Source of the DNA: an uncultured SAR86 cluster bacterium | GTDB taxonomy: Bacteria; Pseudomonadota; Gammaproteobacteria; Magnimaribacterales; D2472 | Direction of reading: 5' to 3' | Assembly: GCA_902635645.1 (NCBI GenBank) | Contig: CACPON010000005.1 | Span: forward strand, 1-58,493 | DNA: 58,493 nucleotides | In this document: positions 8,018 through 16,166 of the stretch, piece after piece | Position numbering within the stretch: position 1 is the first letter of the stretch | Layout: each line of letters opens with the position of its first letter | Notes under the pieces: model-generated | Told to the model about the DNA's origin: nothing | Databases searched by the model: none | Seen by the model: only the letters and a program-made list of their open reading frames with translations | Program-made: the position numbers and the translations under genes

Positions 8018-8742
8018 ATAAAACCATATTAATTACTGGCGCAGCAAAAAGAATAGGTAAAGAAATAGCCTTAACTTTTTCTCAAATGGGGTGGAATATC
8101 ATTATTCACTACAATTCTTCAAAAAAGGATGCGCAGGATTTGGCAGATCAAATCAATACTCATAGCCCCAGCTCTGCAAAAATCATTCAAGCCAATTTAG
8201 ACATCTCATCAGATGTTCAAAGATTAGTTGATGAATCTAAGTTATGCTTTGATTCAATCGATGTTTTAGTAAACAATGCTTCAACTTTTTATCCAACCCC
8301 TATTGATGAAATCTCTGAAGAGCATTGGGATAAATTGATTGGAAGTAATCTTAAGGGTCCATTATTTTTAATTCAGGGTTTAAAAGATAAGCTAATTGAA
8401 TCAAGGGGCACTATAGTAAATATTACGGATACAAATTTAAGCAAAGGCGTTGCAAATTTTTCTATATACGCTTCTGCTAAAGGGGGTTTAGAATCAATAA
8501 CTAAGGTTCTTGCAAGAGAATTAGCTCCAGAAGTTAATGTTAATGCAATTGCTCCTGGTGCAATGCTCGAACCACCTGATGTGACTTGGACTGATGAACA
8601 AAAGGATAAAGTGATAGCTAACATCCCACTCAAGAAGATGGGATCTGAAAAAGATATCGCTAACACTGTTAAGTTTGTTGTTAGTTCAAAGTATATGACA
8701 GGGCAAGTTATTAAAGTTGATGGAGGAAGATCACTCTCATGA
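8014..8742 (+). CDS. SDR pteridine reductase-like protein (FolM type)
   Basis: This 242-residue short-chain dehydrogenase has the nucleotide loop T-G-A-A-K-R-I-G, with the Arg that marks the PTR1/FolM subgroup, plus N-N-A-S-T-F and the Y-A-S-A-K catalytic stretch. FolM-type enzymes reduce dihydromonapterin or dihydrobiopterin and can have weak dihydrofolate reductase activity. That fits a genome with folB and folK a few kilobases away, but the substrate is not proven by sequence. The start overlaps cca by four bases and the stop overlaps the following kinase gene. Confidence 0.75.
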   Translation: MNKTILITGAAKRIGKEIALTFSQMGWNIIIHYNSSKKDAQDLADQINTHSPSSAKIIQANLDISSDVQRLVDESKLCFDSIDVLVNNASTFYPTPIDEISEEHWDKLIGSNLKGPLFLIQGLKDKLIESRGTIVNITDTNLSKGVANFSIYASAKGGLESITKVLARELAPEVNVNAIAPGAMLEPPDVTWTDEQKDKVIANIPLKKMGSEKDIANTVKFVVSSKYMTGQVIKVDGGRSLS

Positions 8743-9800
8743 CACACGATGCTCAAAAATATGAAAAAATATTTTCAGGAACAAAAGAAGTTGCTGAAAA
8801 TTTAAAAATAGATGCTTCAAAGCTTCAACCATGGATTGATGCTCATGTTCCTGGAGCTGGTTCTATAAAATCAATAGAGCAATTTAAGGGCGGTCAATCT
8901 AACCCTACCTATAAAATTATCACTGATAATAAAAATCTTGTCCTAAGAAGAAAGCCACCGGGCAAGCTTCTGCCTTCAGCTCATGCTGTCGATAGAGAAT
9001 ATAAAGTCATCACTGCTCTTGGTCAAACTGATGTTCCTGTTCCAAAAACCTACGGTCTTTGTGAAGATGAAGATGTAGCAGGAACCACTTTTTTTGTTAT
9101 GGATTGTTTAGATGGAGATATTTATTGGGATCATATGCTCCCCTCTCTTTCAAAAGAACAAAGGATCAAAGTCTATCAAAGTAAAAATAAAACTCTTGCT
9201 GCTCTTCATAGCGTAGATTACAAAAAAGTTGGATTAGAAGATTATGGTAAACCTGGTAATTATGTTGCAAGGCAAGTTTCAAGATGGTCTAAACAATACC
9301 TAGCATCTGAGACAGACAATATTGTTGAAATGAATAATCTTATAGAGTGGTTACCAGAAAATATTCCTGATGATGATGAAACCTCAATTGTTCATGGAGA
9401 CTATCGCTTAGACAACATGATAATGAAAAACCAAGAAGTCATAGGCGTTCTTGATTGGGAGCTTTCTACTTTAGGTCATCCAATTGCAGACTTTTGCTAT
9501 CACTGTCTTACATGGAGAACAGAGCCACTCTTTTATGATCATGCAAAATTAAAAGAAATGGGCATTCCTAATGAAATGGAATATCGCGATATGTACTCCG
9601 AAATTACAGGAAAAGATCTATCAGCTAATTGGGAATTCTATATGGCCTTCAGCTTATTTAAAGTAGGTGCTATATGTCAGGGCATTCTTGGCAGGGTTAG
9701 AGATGGAACTGCATCAAGTAAGCATGCTGAAGACAGAGGGATGAAAGTCTACCCTCTTTCACAAGGAGCATGGTCAATTGTAGAAAATAACTTTAAATAG
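8739..9800 (+). CDS. APH-fold phosphotransferase (ACAD10-like)
   Basis: This 353-residue protein has the aminoglycoside-phosphotransferase fold. The kinase loop V-H-G-D-Y-R-L-D-N-M and the Mg-binding V-L-D-W-E-L-S-T-L-G-H-P-I-A-D mark the group fused to acyl-CoA dehydrogenases in ACAD10/11. Those kinases phosphorylate 4-hydroxyacyl-CoA before its dehydration. Antibiotic resistance is unlikely. No acyl-CoA dehydrogenase gene is adjacent here. It is the last gene of the lptD-headed run and its 3' end overlaps the convergent PepSY gene by eight bases. Confidence 0.75.
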   Translation: MTHDAQKYEKIFSGTKEVAENLKIDASKLQPWIDAHVPGAGSIKSIEQFKGGQSNPTYKIITDNKNLVLRRKPPGKLLPSAHAVDREYKVITALGQTDVPVPKTYGLCEDEDVAGTTFFVMDCLDGDIYWDHMLPSLSKEQRIKVYQSKNKTLAALHSVDYKKVGLEDYGKPGNYVARQVSRWSKQYLASETDNIVEMNNLIEWLPENIPDDDETSIVHGDYRLDNMIMKNQEVIGVLDWELSTLGHPIADFCYHCLTWRTEPLFYDHAKLKEMGIPNEMEYRDMYSEITGKDLSANWEFYMAFSLFKVGAICQGILGRVRDGTASSKHAEDRGMKVYPLSQGAWSIVENNFK

Positions 9801-10404
9801 TTTTTTTAAAAAAAAGTATTATTCCAGTAATTGAGCTAATTAGGGCAAGAACAGAAAATATCTTTAATAACAAATTATTGATATTGTCTCTATCTTCATA
9901 ATCCATAATGTGTAAAGCCCACAAAAGATCCCAAGCTCTCCATGAATCAGATCTTATAGCAGCTATATCTCCTGTCATAGAATCAACATAAATATTAATT
10001 CCATCATTAGTGTCTGTAGAGACTTTATATATAGGCAGTCTCCTACCTCTATACTCAACACCTCTGTCAGCTTTTTCTATTAAAGTTACGCTTACAGGAT
10101 TTAATGATGTTTTTTCTTTAGCAATTGATATTGCCTCTTCAGGTAACAACATATCAACTGGAAAATTTTGAGGATAAGAAGAGTACGTTTTTACTCCATT
10201 ATCATTTGTTTCAATAATTTCTTGTCCGAGTCTTTTAAAAATTCTGTATTCGGTCTCTAAGGGCAATCGATATTGCTCTCCCCTAACCATCTCAATTTTA
10301 TTAAATGCAAAATAAATTCCAGAGACTGTCCAAAGCAAAAGCTGAATAGCAATAAATATACTTAAGTATCTGTGAATCTTTCTAATTGTAAATTTCTTTG
10401 CCAT
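9793..10404 (-). CDS. PepSY-domain membrane protein
   Basis: The 203-residue protein has an N-terminal transmembrane helix (about 13-34) preceded by R-K-I-H-R-Y-L-S, a periplasmic PepSY-like region centred near residues 85-150, and a second helix at the C-terminus (about 180-199). The layout resembles PepSY-associated TM proteins, often linked to iron or flavin-reductase functions. The exact role is unknown. It lies immediately downstream of folK (start adjacent to the folK stop) and is likely cotranscribed with tsaD-folB-folK. Confidence 0.6.
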   Translation of the reverse strand: MAKKFTIRKIHRYLSIFIAIQLLLWTVSGIYFAFNKIEMVRGEQYRLPLETEYRIFKRLGQEIIETNDNGVKTYSSYPQNFPVDMLLPEEAISIAKEKTSLNPVSVTLIEKADRGVEYRGRRLPIYKVSTDTNDGINIYVDSMTGDIAAIRSDSWRAWDLLWALHIMDYEDRDNINNLLLKIFSVLALISSITGIILFFKKTI

Positions 10405-10779
10405 TTATAAAACTTCTTTTAGCGGCTCTGATACAAATGAATATTTTTCTATCTCATCACTTTCATATAATATTTCGTCTTCGTTGATTTGAAGAACTAT
10501 ATCAATGTCTAATGTTCTAGCACTAAACTTAGGAACATCTCTTTTTCTGCCAGATTCATTTTCAATATCTTTAAGCTTTTCATTAAGATCATCAAAATTG
10601 AGATCGGACTCACCTGCTACTACTAAATTTAAAAAGTCATCACCCTCAAATCCTTCGGCTTTAGTTTTGTGAATAGATGAAAATTTGGTATTTGTTAATA
10701 TTTTATTTAATTGCTCGATAGCAAAAATGATATTTGCTTCAGCATTTATGTTGCTTCCTAAGGATAAGAAATATTGCAT
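10405..10779 (-). CDS. folK: HPPK (6-hydroxymethyl-dihydropterin pyrophosphokinase), short
   Basis: HPPK transfers pyrophosphate from ATP to 6-hydroxymethyl-7,8-dihydropterin in folate synthesis. Recognisable blocks are L-S-L-G-S-N-I-N at the N-terminus, G-D-D-F-L-N-L-V, and G-R-K-R-D-V-P-K-F-S-A-R-T-L-D-I-D-I, which holds the catalytic Arg and two Mg-binding Asp residues. At 124 residues it is about 35 shorter than typical enzymes: the usual P-H-P/R segment and C-terminal helices after S-E-P-L-K-E-V-L are missing, although the catalytic core is intact. Its ATG overlaps the folB stop by one base. Confidence 0.85.
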   Translation of the reverse strand: MQYFLSLGSNINAEANIIFAIEQLNKILTNTKFSSIHKTKAEGFEGDDFLNLVVAGESDLNFDDLNEKLKDIENESGRKRDVPKFSARTLDIDIVLQINEDEILYESDEIEKYSFVSEPLKEVL

Positions 10780-11126
10780 TATCTATAAATAATTAGGCCG
10801 ACATCTTTTGAGCCTCTTATAGCTCCTGGTTTTGATACCCTTAGCTTTATTGATTCAACTCCATATTCATTTTTTACTAAAGAGGCTATGCCTTCAGCAA
10901 GAGTTTCTTGAAGTTGAAATGATGACTCTTCTACAAATTTTATTACGCCTTTGGCAATGGCTTTATAATCGACTGTATCTTCAATTGAATCTGTTGCAGC
11001 TGCCTTTTTACAGTCAAATGGGAACTCTAAATCAATGCTTACTTCTTGTTTAACTTTTCTTTCCCAATCAAATATACCTATGATCGTTTTTACTCGAAGA
11101 TCTTTTATGTAAATAATGTCTTTCAT
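10779..11126 (-). CDS. folB: Dihydroneopterin aldolase FolB
   Basis: FolB converts dihydroneopterin to 6-hydroxymethyl-dihydropterin, the substrate of the adjacent FolK. The 115-residue protein has the family pattern I-Y-I-K-D-L-R-V-K-T-I-I-G-I-F-D-W-E-R near the start, V-D-Y-K-A-I-A in the middle, and R-V-S-K-P-G-A-I towards the end. Length is normal. Its start overlaps the tsaD stop by four bases. The order tsaD-folB-folK is frequent in gammaproteobacteria. Confidence 0.92.
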   Translation of the reverse strand: MKDIIYIKDLRVKTIIGIFDWERKVKQEVSIDLEFPFDCKKAAATDSIEDTVDYKAIAKGVIKFVEESSFQLQETLAEGIASLVKNEYGVESIKLRVSKPGAIRGSKDVGLIIYR

Positions 11127-12127
11127 GTAGTTAATTCATTTAAAGGCCATCTTGCTCTTACATAAGAGGCCTTAGGCTCAATCTTATCAGAAGATCTTAA
11201 AGATCCAACAAAAGCAATCATTGCAGCGTTATCACCACAATATTTTAAAGATGGATAAAAAACTCTTATCCCTAATGAATTTTCTAGATCTTTTATAGCA
11301 GCACGAAGTGCTTTGTTAGCAGCAACACCTCCAGCAATAATTACATCAGACCTTCCACTTGCTTCAACAGCTTTTTTAATCTTACGTGTTAAAACATCAA
11401 TAACCGCTTGCTGAAAAGAAGCGGCTATATCTGCTTTAATCTCATCGGTCATGTTTTCAATATCTCTGACGGTATACAACACTGAAGTTTTCAATCCACT
11501 GAAACTTAAATCTAAATTATCGCTATGCATCATAGGCCTAGGAAAATCATAAGCATGAGGATTGCCATTTGAAGCAAGTTTTTCAATATGAGGGCCTCCT
11601 GGATATGGGAGATCTAGTAATTTTCCAACTTTATCAAAAGCTTCACCAACAGCATCATCTTGTGATTGGCCTAATATTTCATATGTACCCCTCTCTTTAA
11701 CGTCAACAATCATGCTATGACCGCCACTTACTAGTAGAGAGATATACGGGGTTTGTATTTCTGGAAACTCCATAACTGGAGACATTAAGTGCCCCTCTAG
11801 ATGATTAATTGGCAATAAGGGGATTTTTAGAGCAGTTGATAAACCCTGAGCAAAGCTTTCACCAATTAGCAAAGCTCCCAGTAGTCCTGGTCCTGATGTA
11901 TAAGCGATTTGATCAATCGAATTGATATCAATATCGCCTAGAGCTTCTTCCAAAACCGTTACAATTTTTACACAATGATCTCTTGATGCAAGCTCGGGGA
12001 CAACGCCACCATATTCAGCATGCATTTTAATCTGACTAAATACGGACTCACCAGTAATGCCATTTTCAGTGTCATATATTGCAATAGCGGTTTCATCGCA
12101 AGAAGTTTCAATTCCTAAAGTTTTCAT
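11123..12127 (-). CDS. tsaD: tRNA threonylcarbamoyladenosine (t6A) synthesis protein TsaD
   Basis: TsaD transfers the threonylcarbamoyl group to A37 of ANN-decoding tRNAs, working with TsaB and TsaE. The 334-residue ASKHA-fold protein begins L-G-I-E-T-S-C-D-E-T and has the metal-binding N-H-L-E-G-H motif near residue 110, L-V-S-G-G-H, and I-A-G-G-V-A-A-N-K. Length is normal. It is divergent from rpsU, as in E. coli and many relatives, with a 60-base intergenic region. Confidence 0.96.
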   Translation of the reverse strand: MKTLGIETSCDETAIAIYDTENGITGESVFSQIKMHAEYGGVVPELASRDHCVKIVTVLEEALGDIDINSIDQIAYTSGPGLLGALLIGESFAQGLSTALKIPLLPINHLEGHLMSPVMEFPEIQTPYISLLVSGGHSMIVDVKERGTYEILGQSQDDAVGEAFDKVGKLLDLPYPGGPHIEKLASNGNPHAYDFPRPMMHSDNLDLSFSGLKTSVLYTVRDIENMTDEIKADIAASFQQAVIDVLTRKIKKAVEASGRSDVIIAGGVAANKALRAAIKDLENSLGIRVFYPSLKYCGDNAAMIAFVGSLRSSDKIEPKASYVRARWPLNELTT

Positions 12128-12146
12128 AAATTTTTAATAAAATGTT

Positions 12147-12175
12147 TTGCAAATTTTCTAATTACAGCCTAAACT
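12147..12175 (+). promoter_or_regulatory. Candidate sigma-70 promoter of rpsU
   Basis: TTGCAA (12147-12152), a 17-base spacer and TAAACT (12170-12175) form a plausible -35/-10 pair. Transcription would start near 12182, only about six bases before the rpsU ATG. No Shine-Dalgarno is visible there, so the mRNA may be nearly leaderless. Confidence 0.4.
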
Positions 12176-12187
12176 ACGCGTCACATT

Positions 12188-12406
12188 ATGCCTTCAATTA
12201 TAATAAAAGAAACAGAACATTTTGACATTGGTCTTAGAAAGTTCAAGCGTGCCTGCGAAAAAGCAGCAATTGTCCCTGAGATTAGAGCAAGAGAGTTCTA
12301 TGAAAAACCAACTGAAAAAAGAAAGCGATTAATGGCAGCAGCTGTTAAACGTGCTAGAAAATCAAATAGAAAGTTCTCTTTCCCAAGACAAAGATCCTTT
12401 AGATAA
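12188..12406 (+). CDS. rpsU: 30S ribosomal protein S21
   Basis: S21 is a small basic protein of the 30S platform that helps initiation on natural mRNAs. The 72-residue product ends in the usual Arg/Lys-rich helix and shows [15 protein letters not shown] and Y-E-K-P-T-E-K-R. The ATG at 12188 is the only sensible start and lacks an obvious ribosome-binding site. yqeY follows after two bases. The dnaG-rpoD genes that often follow rpsU are not here. Confidence 0.95.
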   Translation: MPSIIIKETEHFDIGLRKFKRACEKAAIVPEIRAREFYEKPTEKRKRLMAAAVKRARKSNRKFSFPRQRSFR

Positions 12407-12408
12407 TC

Positions 12409-12855
12409 TTGACCCTTCTTTCTGAAATTCAATCTGATCTTAAACAAGCAATGCTTGATAAAGATGATATGACTCGCGACACTTTAAGAATGTTTAAATC
12501 AGAAGTTCAAAAGTTTGAAATTGATAATCAAGAAACTGTTGATGATGCAAAGGCTCTATCCATTATCAATAAAATGATTAAACAAAGAAATGATTCTATT
12601 GCTCAATTTACAAGTGGCGGCAGATCAGATCTTGCTGAAAAAGAACAGCTTGAAGTTAATGTCTTGTCTAAATACAAGCCAGCACAGTTAGACGAATCTC
12701 AAATTTCTGAAAAAGTTTCTAGTGCCATTGCAGAATCCGGTGCTACTTCTATGCAAGACATGGGTAAAGTCATGGGTATTCTAAAGAATTCTATTCCTGC
12801 TGGAACCGCTGATATGGGCTTAGTCAGCAAAATTGTTAAAGAGAATTTATCTTAA
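12409..12855 (+). CDS. yqeY: GatB/YqeY-domain protein
   Basis: This 148-residue protein is an all-helical GatB/YqeY family member, similar to the tail of the GatB amidotransferase that contacts tRNA. Motifs include L-R-M-F-K-S-E-V-Q, the M-I-K-Q-R-N-D-S-I-A-Q-F segment and M-G-K-V-M-G near the end. The biochemical role of the stand-alone form is unknown. The start is a TTG at 12409, two bases after the rpsU stop, giving the conserved L-L-S-E-I-Q-S-D-L opening. rpsU-yqeY adjacency is common in pseudomonads. Confidence 0.88.
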   Translation: MTLLSEIQSDLKQAMLDKDDMTRDTLRMFKSEVQKFEIDNQETVDDAKALSIINKMIKQRNDSIAQFTSGGRSDLAEKEQLEVNVLSKYKPAQLDESQISEKVSSAIAESGATSMQDMGKVMGILKNSIPAGTADMGLVSKIVKENLS

Positions 12856-12885
12856 TATTTGGATAATCATCCATAGGATCAAATT

Positions 12886-13590
12886 ATGGAAAGAAGCAAC
12901 GACCGAAAGCTTAATCAACTAAGAGATATAACGATTGAACCCAATGTTAATATGCATGCCGAAGGCTCTGTATTAGTTTCTTTTGGAAATACAAAAGTAA
13001 TTTGTACAGCTACCATTGATACTAATGTCCCTAGATGGATGAAAGGTGGTGACGAGGGCTGGGTTACTGCAGAATATGGTATGCTTCCTAGATCGACCAA
13101 TGAAAGAATGAGCAGAGAAGCTGCAAGAGGTAAGCAAAGCGGCAGAACTCAAGAGATCCAAAGATTAATTGGTAGGTCGCTAAGACAAGCGGTAGATCTA
13201 AAATATATTAAAGGAAAAACTATTAATATTGATTGTGATGTAATCCAAGCAGATGGAGGCACCAGAACTGCTTCCATTACAGGTGGTTGTGTCGCATTAT
13301 TCTTAGCTTTACAAAATCATCATGACGATCATAGAGCAATTAAGCGACATATAGCTGCAGTTTCATTAGGCATATTAAATGATGAAGTTATCCTTGACCT
13401 TGATTATAAAGAGGATAGTAATGCTGAAACAGATTTAAACCTTGTTATGACAGATTCGCTTGAACTCATAGAAATTCAAGGCACTGCTGAGGAAGCACCT
13501 TTCACAAAAGATCAATTAAATCAGATGTTAGAGCTTGGAAGTTCTGCTATTGCTGATATTATTGAAAAACAAAAAGCCTGTTTGAAATAA
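12886..13590 (+). CDS. rph: RNase PH
   Basis: RNase PH is a phosphate-dependent 3' exoribonuclease that trims tRNA precursors. The 234-residue protein carries the signature from P-R-S-T-N-E-R through [15 protein letters not shown], and the catalytic [18 protein letters not shown]. Unlike the frameshifted E. coli K-12 allele it is full length. The pyrE GTG follows directly after its stop, the classic rph-pyrE arrangement. Confidence 0.96.
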   Translation: MERSNDRKLNQLRDITIEPNVNMHAEGSVLVSFGNTKVICTATIDTNVPRWMKGGDEGWVTAEYGMLPRSTNERMSREAARGKQSGRTQEIQRLIGRSLRQAVDLKYIKGKTINIDCDVIQADGGTRTASITGGCVALFLALQNHHDDHRAIKRHIAAVSLGILNDEVILDLDYKEDSNAETDLNLVMTDSLELIEIQGTAEEAPFTKDQLNQMLELGSSAIADIIEKQKACLK

Positions 13591-14229
13591 GTGGAAGACT
13601 ATCAAAAAAAATTTCTTGAATTATCTTTAAATGCCAAAGTTCTAGAATTTGGTGACTTCACACTAAAATCTGGAAGAAAAAGCCCTTATTTTTTTAATGC
13701 AGCCAGAATGCTTAATGGTGGATATCTTTATGAGCTTGCAGAGTGCTATAAACATGCGATTAATGCCGCTAATTTAAAATTTGATTGTATATATGGGCCT
13801 GCATATAAAGGTATTTTTCTTGGTTCAATAATTGCCATGATTTTTGATAAAGATGGTTTTAAATATCCTTTATCATTTGATCGCAAAGAAATTAAAGATC
13901 ATGGTGAGGGTGGAACAATTATTGGCAACAACCCTTCTGGCGATGTTCTTATAGTTGATGATGTCATATCAGCTGGCACTGCTGCTAAAGAATCTATAAA
14001 GATGATCAAATCAACTGGAGCAACTCCAAAAATAATGATGGTTGGCTTAGATAGACAAGAAAGAGGAAGCGGAAATCTTTCTGCTAGAAAAGAACTTGAA
14101 GAAGAGTTTGGCATGCAAGTAATATCTATAATTAATTTAGATACTTTGATTACATATTCTCAATCTAACTCAGGTTATGAAACACATCTTGAGAGACTTC
14201 AAGCCTATAGAAACGAATGGGGGGCATAG
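13591..14229 (+). CDS. pyrE: Orotate phosphoribosyltransferase
   Basis: PyrE joins orotate and PRPP to make OMP in pyrimidine synthesis. The 212-residue protein has F-T-L-K-S-G-R-K-S-P-Y-F-F-N near the N-terminus, the catalytic loop with F-D-R-K-E-I-K-D-H-G-E-G-G, and the PRPP motif V-L-I-V-D-D-V-I-S-A-G-T-A. The start is a GTG at 13591 with no gap after rph, so it probably depends on translational coupling. I saw no attenuator of the E. coli rph-pyrE kind. ribE follows with no gap. Confidence 0.95.
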   Translation: MEDYQKKFLELSLNAKVLEFGDFTLKSGRKSPYFFNAARMLNGGYLYELAECYKHAINAANLKFDCIYGPAYKGIFLGSIIAMIFDKDGFKYPLSFDRKEIKDHGEGGTIIGNNPSGDVLIVDDVISAGTAAKESIKMIKSTGATPKIMMVGLDRQERGSGNLSARKELEEEFGMQVISIINLDTLITYSQSNSGYETHLERLQAYRNEWGA

Positions 14230-14841
14230 ATGTTTTCTGGCATAGTTTCTCACAAGGCAAAAGTATCAAAGGTACAGAATTTTAATGATTTCATTCGCAT
14301 TCATATTTCAACACCAAAAAACTTTAATAAGGGCTTAAAAAAAGGTGCTAGCATTTCGGTAAATGGAGTCTGTCTTACATCAAAAGATAATGGTATTACA
14401 AATCTTAAATTTGATGTCATAGAAGAAACATTACTTAAAACCAACTTAAAAAATATTTCAAAGGGTGACATTGTAAATTTAGAAAGATCAATTAAAGCTT
14501 CATCTGAAATAGGTGGCCATCTTATGTCAGGACATATTCATTTTACTGGAGAGGTAAAAAAAATATTTGAGAAAGAAAATACCAAAGATATGAAAATATC
14601 AATTTCTAAGAATTATTCGGATTATGTCTTAGAGAAGGGTTATATTGGTATTAACGGTTGTAGCTTAACTATAGGAAAGGTTTTCAAAAACCAATTTAAC
14701 ATTCATCTTATTCCTGAAACCCTTAAAATTACAAATTTAGACAAACTTGAAGAAAAAGATTTAGTGAATATTGAAATTGATCAAACAACTATAGCAATAG
14801 TTGATACCGTTAAGAAAACCCTAGCTGCTCAAAAATCTTGA
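14230..14841 (+). CDS. ribE: Riboflavin synthase alpha chain
   Basis: This enzyme dismutates two 6,7-dimethyl-8-ribityllumazines to riboflavin. The 203-residue protein starts M-F-S-G-I-V and contains two lumazine-binding barrel repeats, about 1-95 (S-V-N-G-V-C-L-T) and 96-195 (G-I-N-G-C-S-L-T). Length is normal. No other riboflavin gene or FMN riboswitch is near. Its 3' end overlaps the convergent pyrB gene by 21 bases. Confidence 0.94.
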   Translation: MFSGIVSHKAKVSKVQNFNDFIRIHISTPKNFNKGLKKGASISVNGVCLTSKDNGITNLKFDVIEETLLKTNLKNISKGDIVNLERSIKASSEIGGHLMSGHIHFTGEVKKIFEKENTKDMKISISKNYSDYVLEKGYIGINGCSLTIGKVFKNQFNIHLIPETLKITNLDKLEEKDLVNIEIDQTTIAIVDTVKKTLAAQKS

Positions 14842-15726
14842 TAAAACAGCCATTCGGATGGCAACACCATTTGCGATCTGGTTTCTAATTACAGATTGTT
14901 CAGACTGGTACACGCTTTCTGAAATTTCTACATAATTCACAGGCCCAGGATGCATAATGATTGCATCGCCTTTGGCTTGCTCAAGCTTCTCAGATATAAG
15001 TTGATATGCTTGTTTGTATTCATCTAGGTCAAGATCAAGCGTTTCTTCAAACCTTTCATATTGTATTCTTAATGTCATGACCACATCTGCATCATGAAGT
15101 GCAGTATCGAGATCAGGCTCATACCTTCCTATTACAGGATTGGTATATTTAGTAGACATGCTTGGATGACCGCAAAAAGTTAAAGAATTAAATGAGAAAT
15201 TTGAGACGCCTTCAACAAAAGATGATGTTACCCTCGAGTGATCAAGATCACCAACAATAACTATATTAAGATCATCTATAGAGCCTTTATGCTCAATTAT
15301 AGTCATTAGATCAATCAAGGCTTGGGTAGGATGAGATATGGAGCCCTCTCCTCCGTTGATAAATACCATTTCAGGCAGGTATTCTGCAAGATCCCTGATA
15401 ACTGATTCAGGGTGTCTTAGGACACACAGATCTACACCCATTAAACTAAGTGCATCTACAGTCTCGTAAATTGATTCACCTTTTTCAACAGATGAATTTG
15501 AAATATCAAAACCTACAACTGAACAACCAAGATTTTTGGCTGCTATTTCAAAAGAGGATTTAGTTCTTGTACTTGGCTCACAGAAAACATTAGCAATAGT
15601 TTTATCTGGAAATAAATTTTCTTTTCTAAAAGAGCCATCATCTTGTTTGAAATTTTTTGCAAATTCTATTAGATCTAAAATTTCTTTTTTAGATAAATCA
15701 CTGATTGAAAGAAGATCTTTACTCAT
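14821..15726 (-). CDS. pyrB: Aspartate carbamoyltransferase, catalytic chain
   Basis: PyrB condenses carbamoyl phosphate and aspartate, committing carbon to pyrimidines. The 301-residue protein has the carbamoyl-phosphate motif F-C-E-P-S-T-R-T-K-S-S-F-E near residue 48, the H-P-T-Q-A-L-I-D segment, and M-H-P-G-P-V-N near the C-terminus. No pyrI or pyrC partner is adjacent, and ridA lies upstream with an eight-base overlap. RidA-PyrB adjacency also occurs in enterics (yjgF-pyrI-pyrB), though the regulatory chain is absent here. Confidence 0.95.
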   Translation of the reverse strand: MSKDLLSISDLSKKEILDLIEFAKNFKQDDGSFRKENLFPDKTIANVFCEPSTRTKSSFEIAAKNLGCSVVGFDISNSSVEKGESIYETVDALSLMGVDLCVLRHPESVIRDLAEYLPEMVFINGGEGSISHPTQALIDLMTIIEHKGSIDDLNIVIVGDLDHSRVTSSFVEGVSNFSFNSLTFCGHPSMSTKYTNPVIGRYEPDLDTALHDADVVMTLRIQYERFEETLDLDLDEYKQAYQLISEKLEQAKGDAIIMHPGPVNYVEISESVYQSEQSVIRNQIANGVAIRMAVLSRFLSS

Positions 15727-16105
15727 GGCAAACTAAAACTGCATCCATTTCCACATTAACTCCAAGCGGCAAGGCTGAAACTTCAACCGTTGCTCTTGCG
15801 GGATAAGGTTCTGAAAAATATTTTTGCATTGTTTCATTTACAACTGCAAAGTCATTCATATCGGTTATATAAATTGTAAGTTTTACAATATCAGCAAGCG
15901 ACCCGTTAGCCTCTTCACATATTGCCGTAAGATTTTTTATTACCTGCTCTGCCTGATCTTGAATTGAGGCATTCATCAAGTCTCCGGTCTCTGGGTTGAT
16001 GGCAACTTGTCCAGATACAAATGTGAATCCTCCAGCAGAAACAGCTTGAGAGTATGGCCCTATAGCTTTTGGGGCATTTTCTGTGAAAATTATTTTCTTT
16101 GTCAT
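15719..16105 (-). CDS. ridA: Reactive enamine/imine deaminase RidA
   Basis: RidA hydrolyses reactive 2-aminoacrylate released by PLP enzymes, protecting them from damage. The 128-residue protein begins with K-I-I-F-T-E-N-A-P-K-A-I-G-P-Y-S-Q-A. It has the catalytic Arg in P-A-R-A-T-V-E-V and a near-terminal A-L-P-L-G-V-N-V-E-M-D-A-V. Its stop lies eight bases inside pyrB, so the two are coupled. spoT lies upstream in the same orientation. Confidence 0.94.
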   Translation of the reverse strand: MTKKIIFTENAPKAIGPYSQAVSAGGFTFVSGQVAINPETGDLMNASIQDQAEQVIKNLTAICEEANGSLADIVKLTIYITDMNDFAVVNETMQKYFSEPYPARATVEVSALPLGVNVEMDAVLVCHE

Positions 16106-16166
16106 GGTTTATATATTGGATTTATTTTTGATATGCATTGTACCTAAAATTAAATTTTAAGGTCTA

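Noticed and set aside
8739-9800. Aminoglycoside resistance kinase
   Set aside because: The motifs match the ACAD10-like metabolic kinase group rather than drug kinases.
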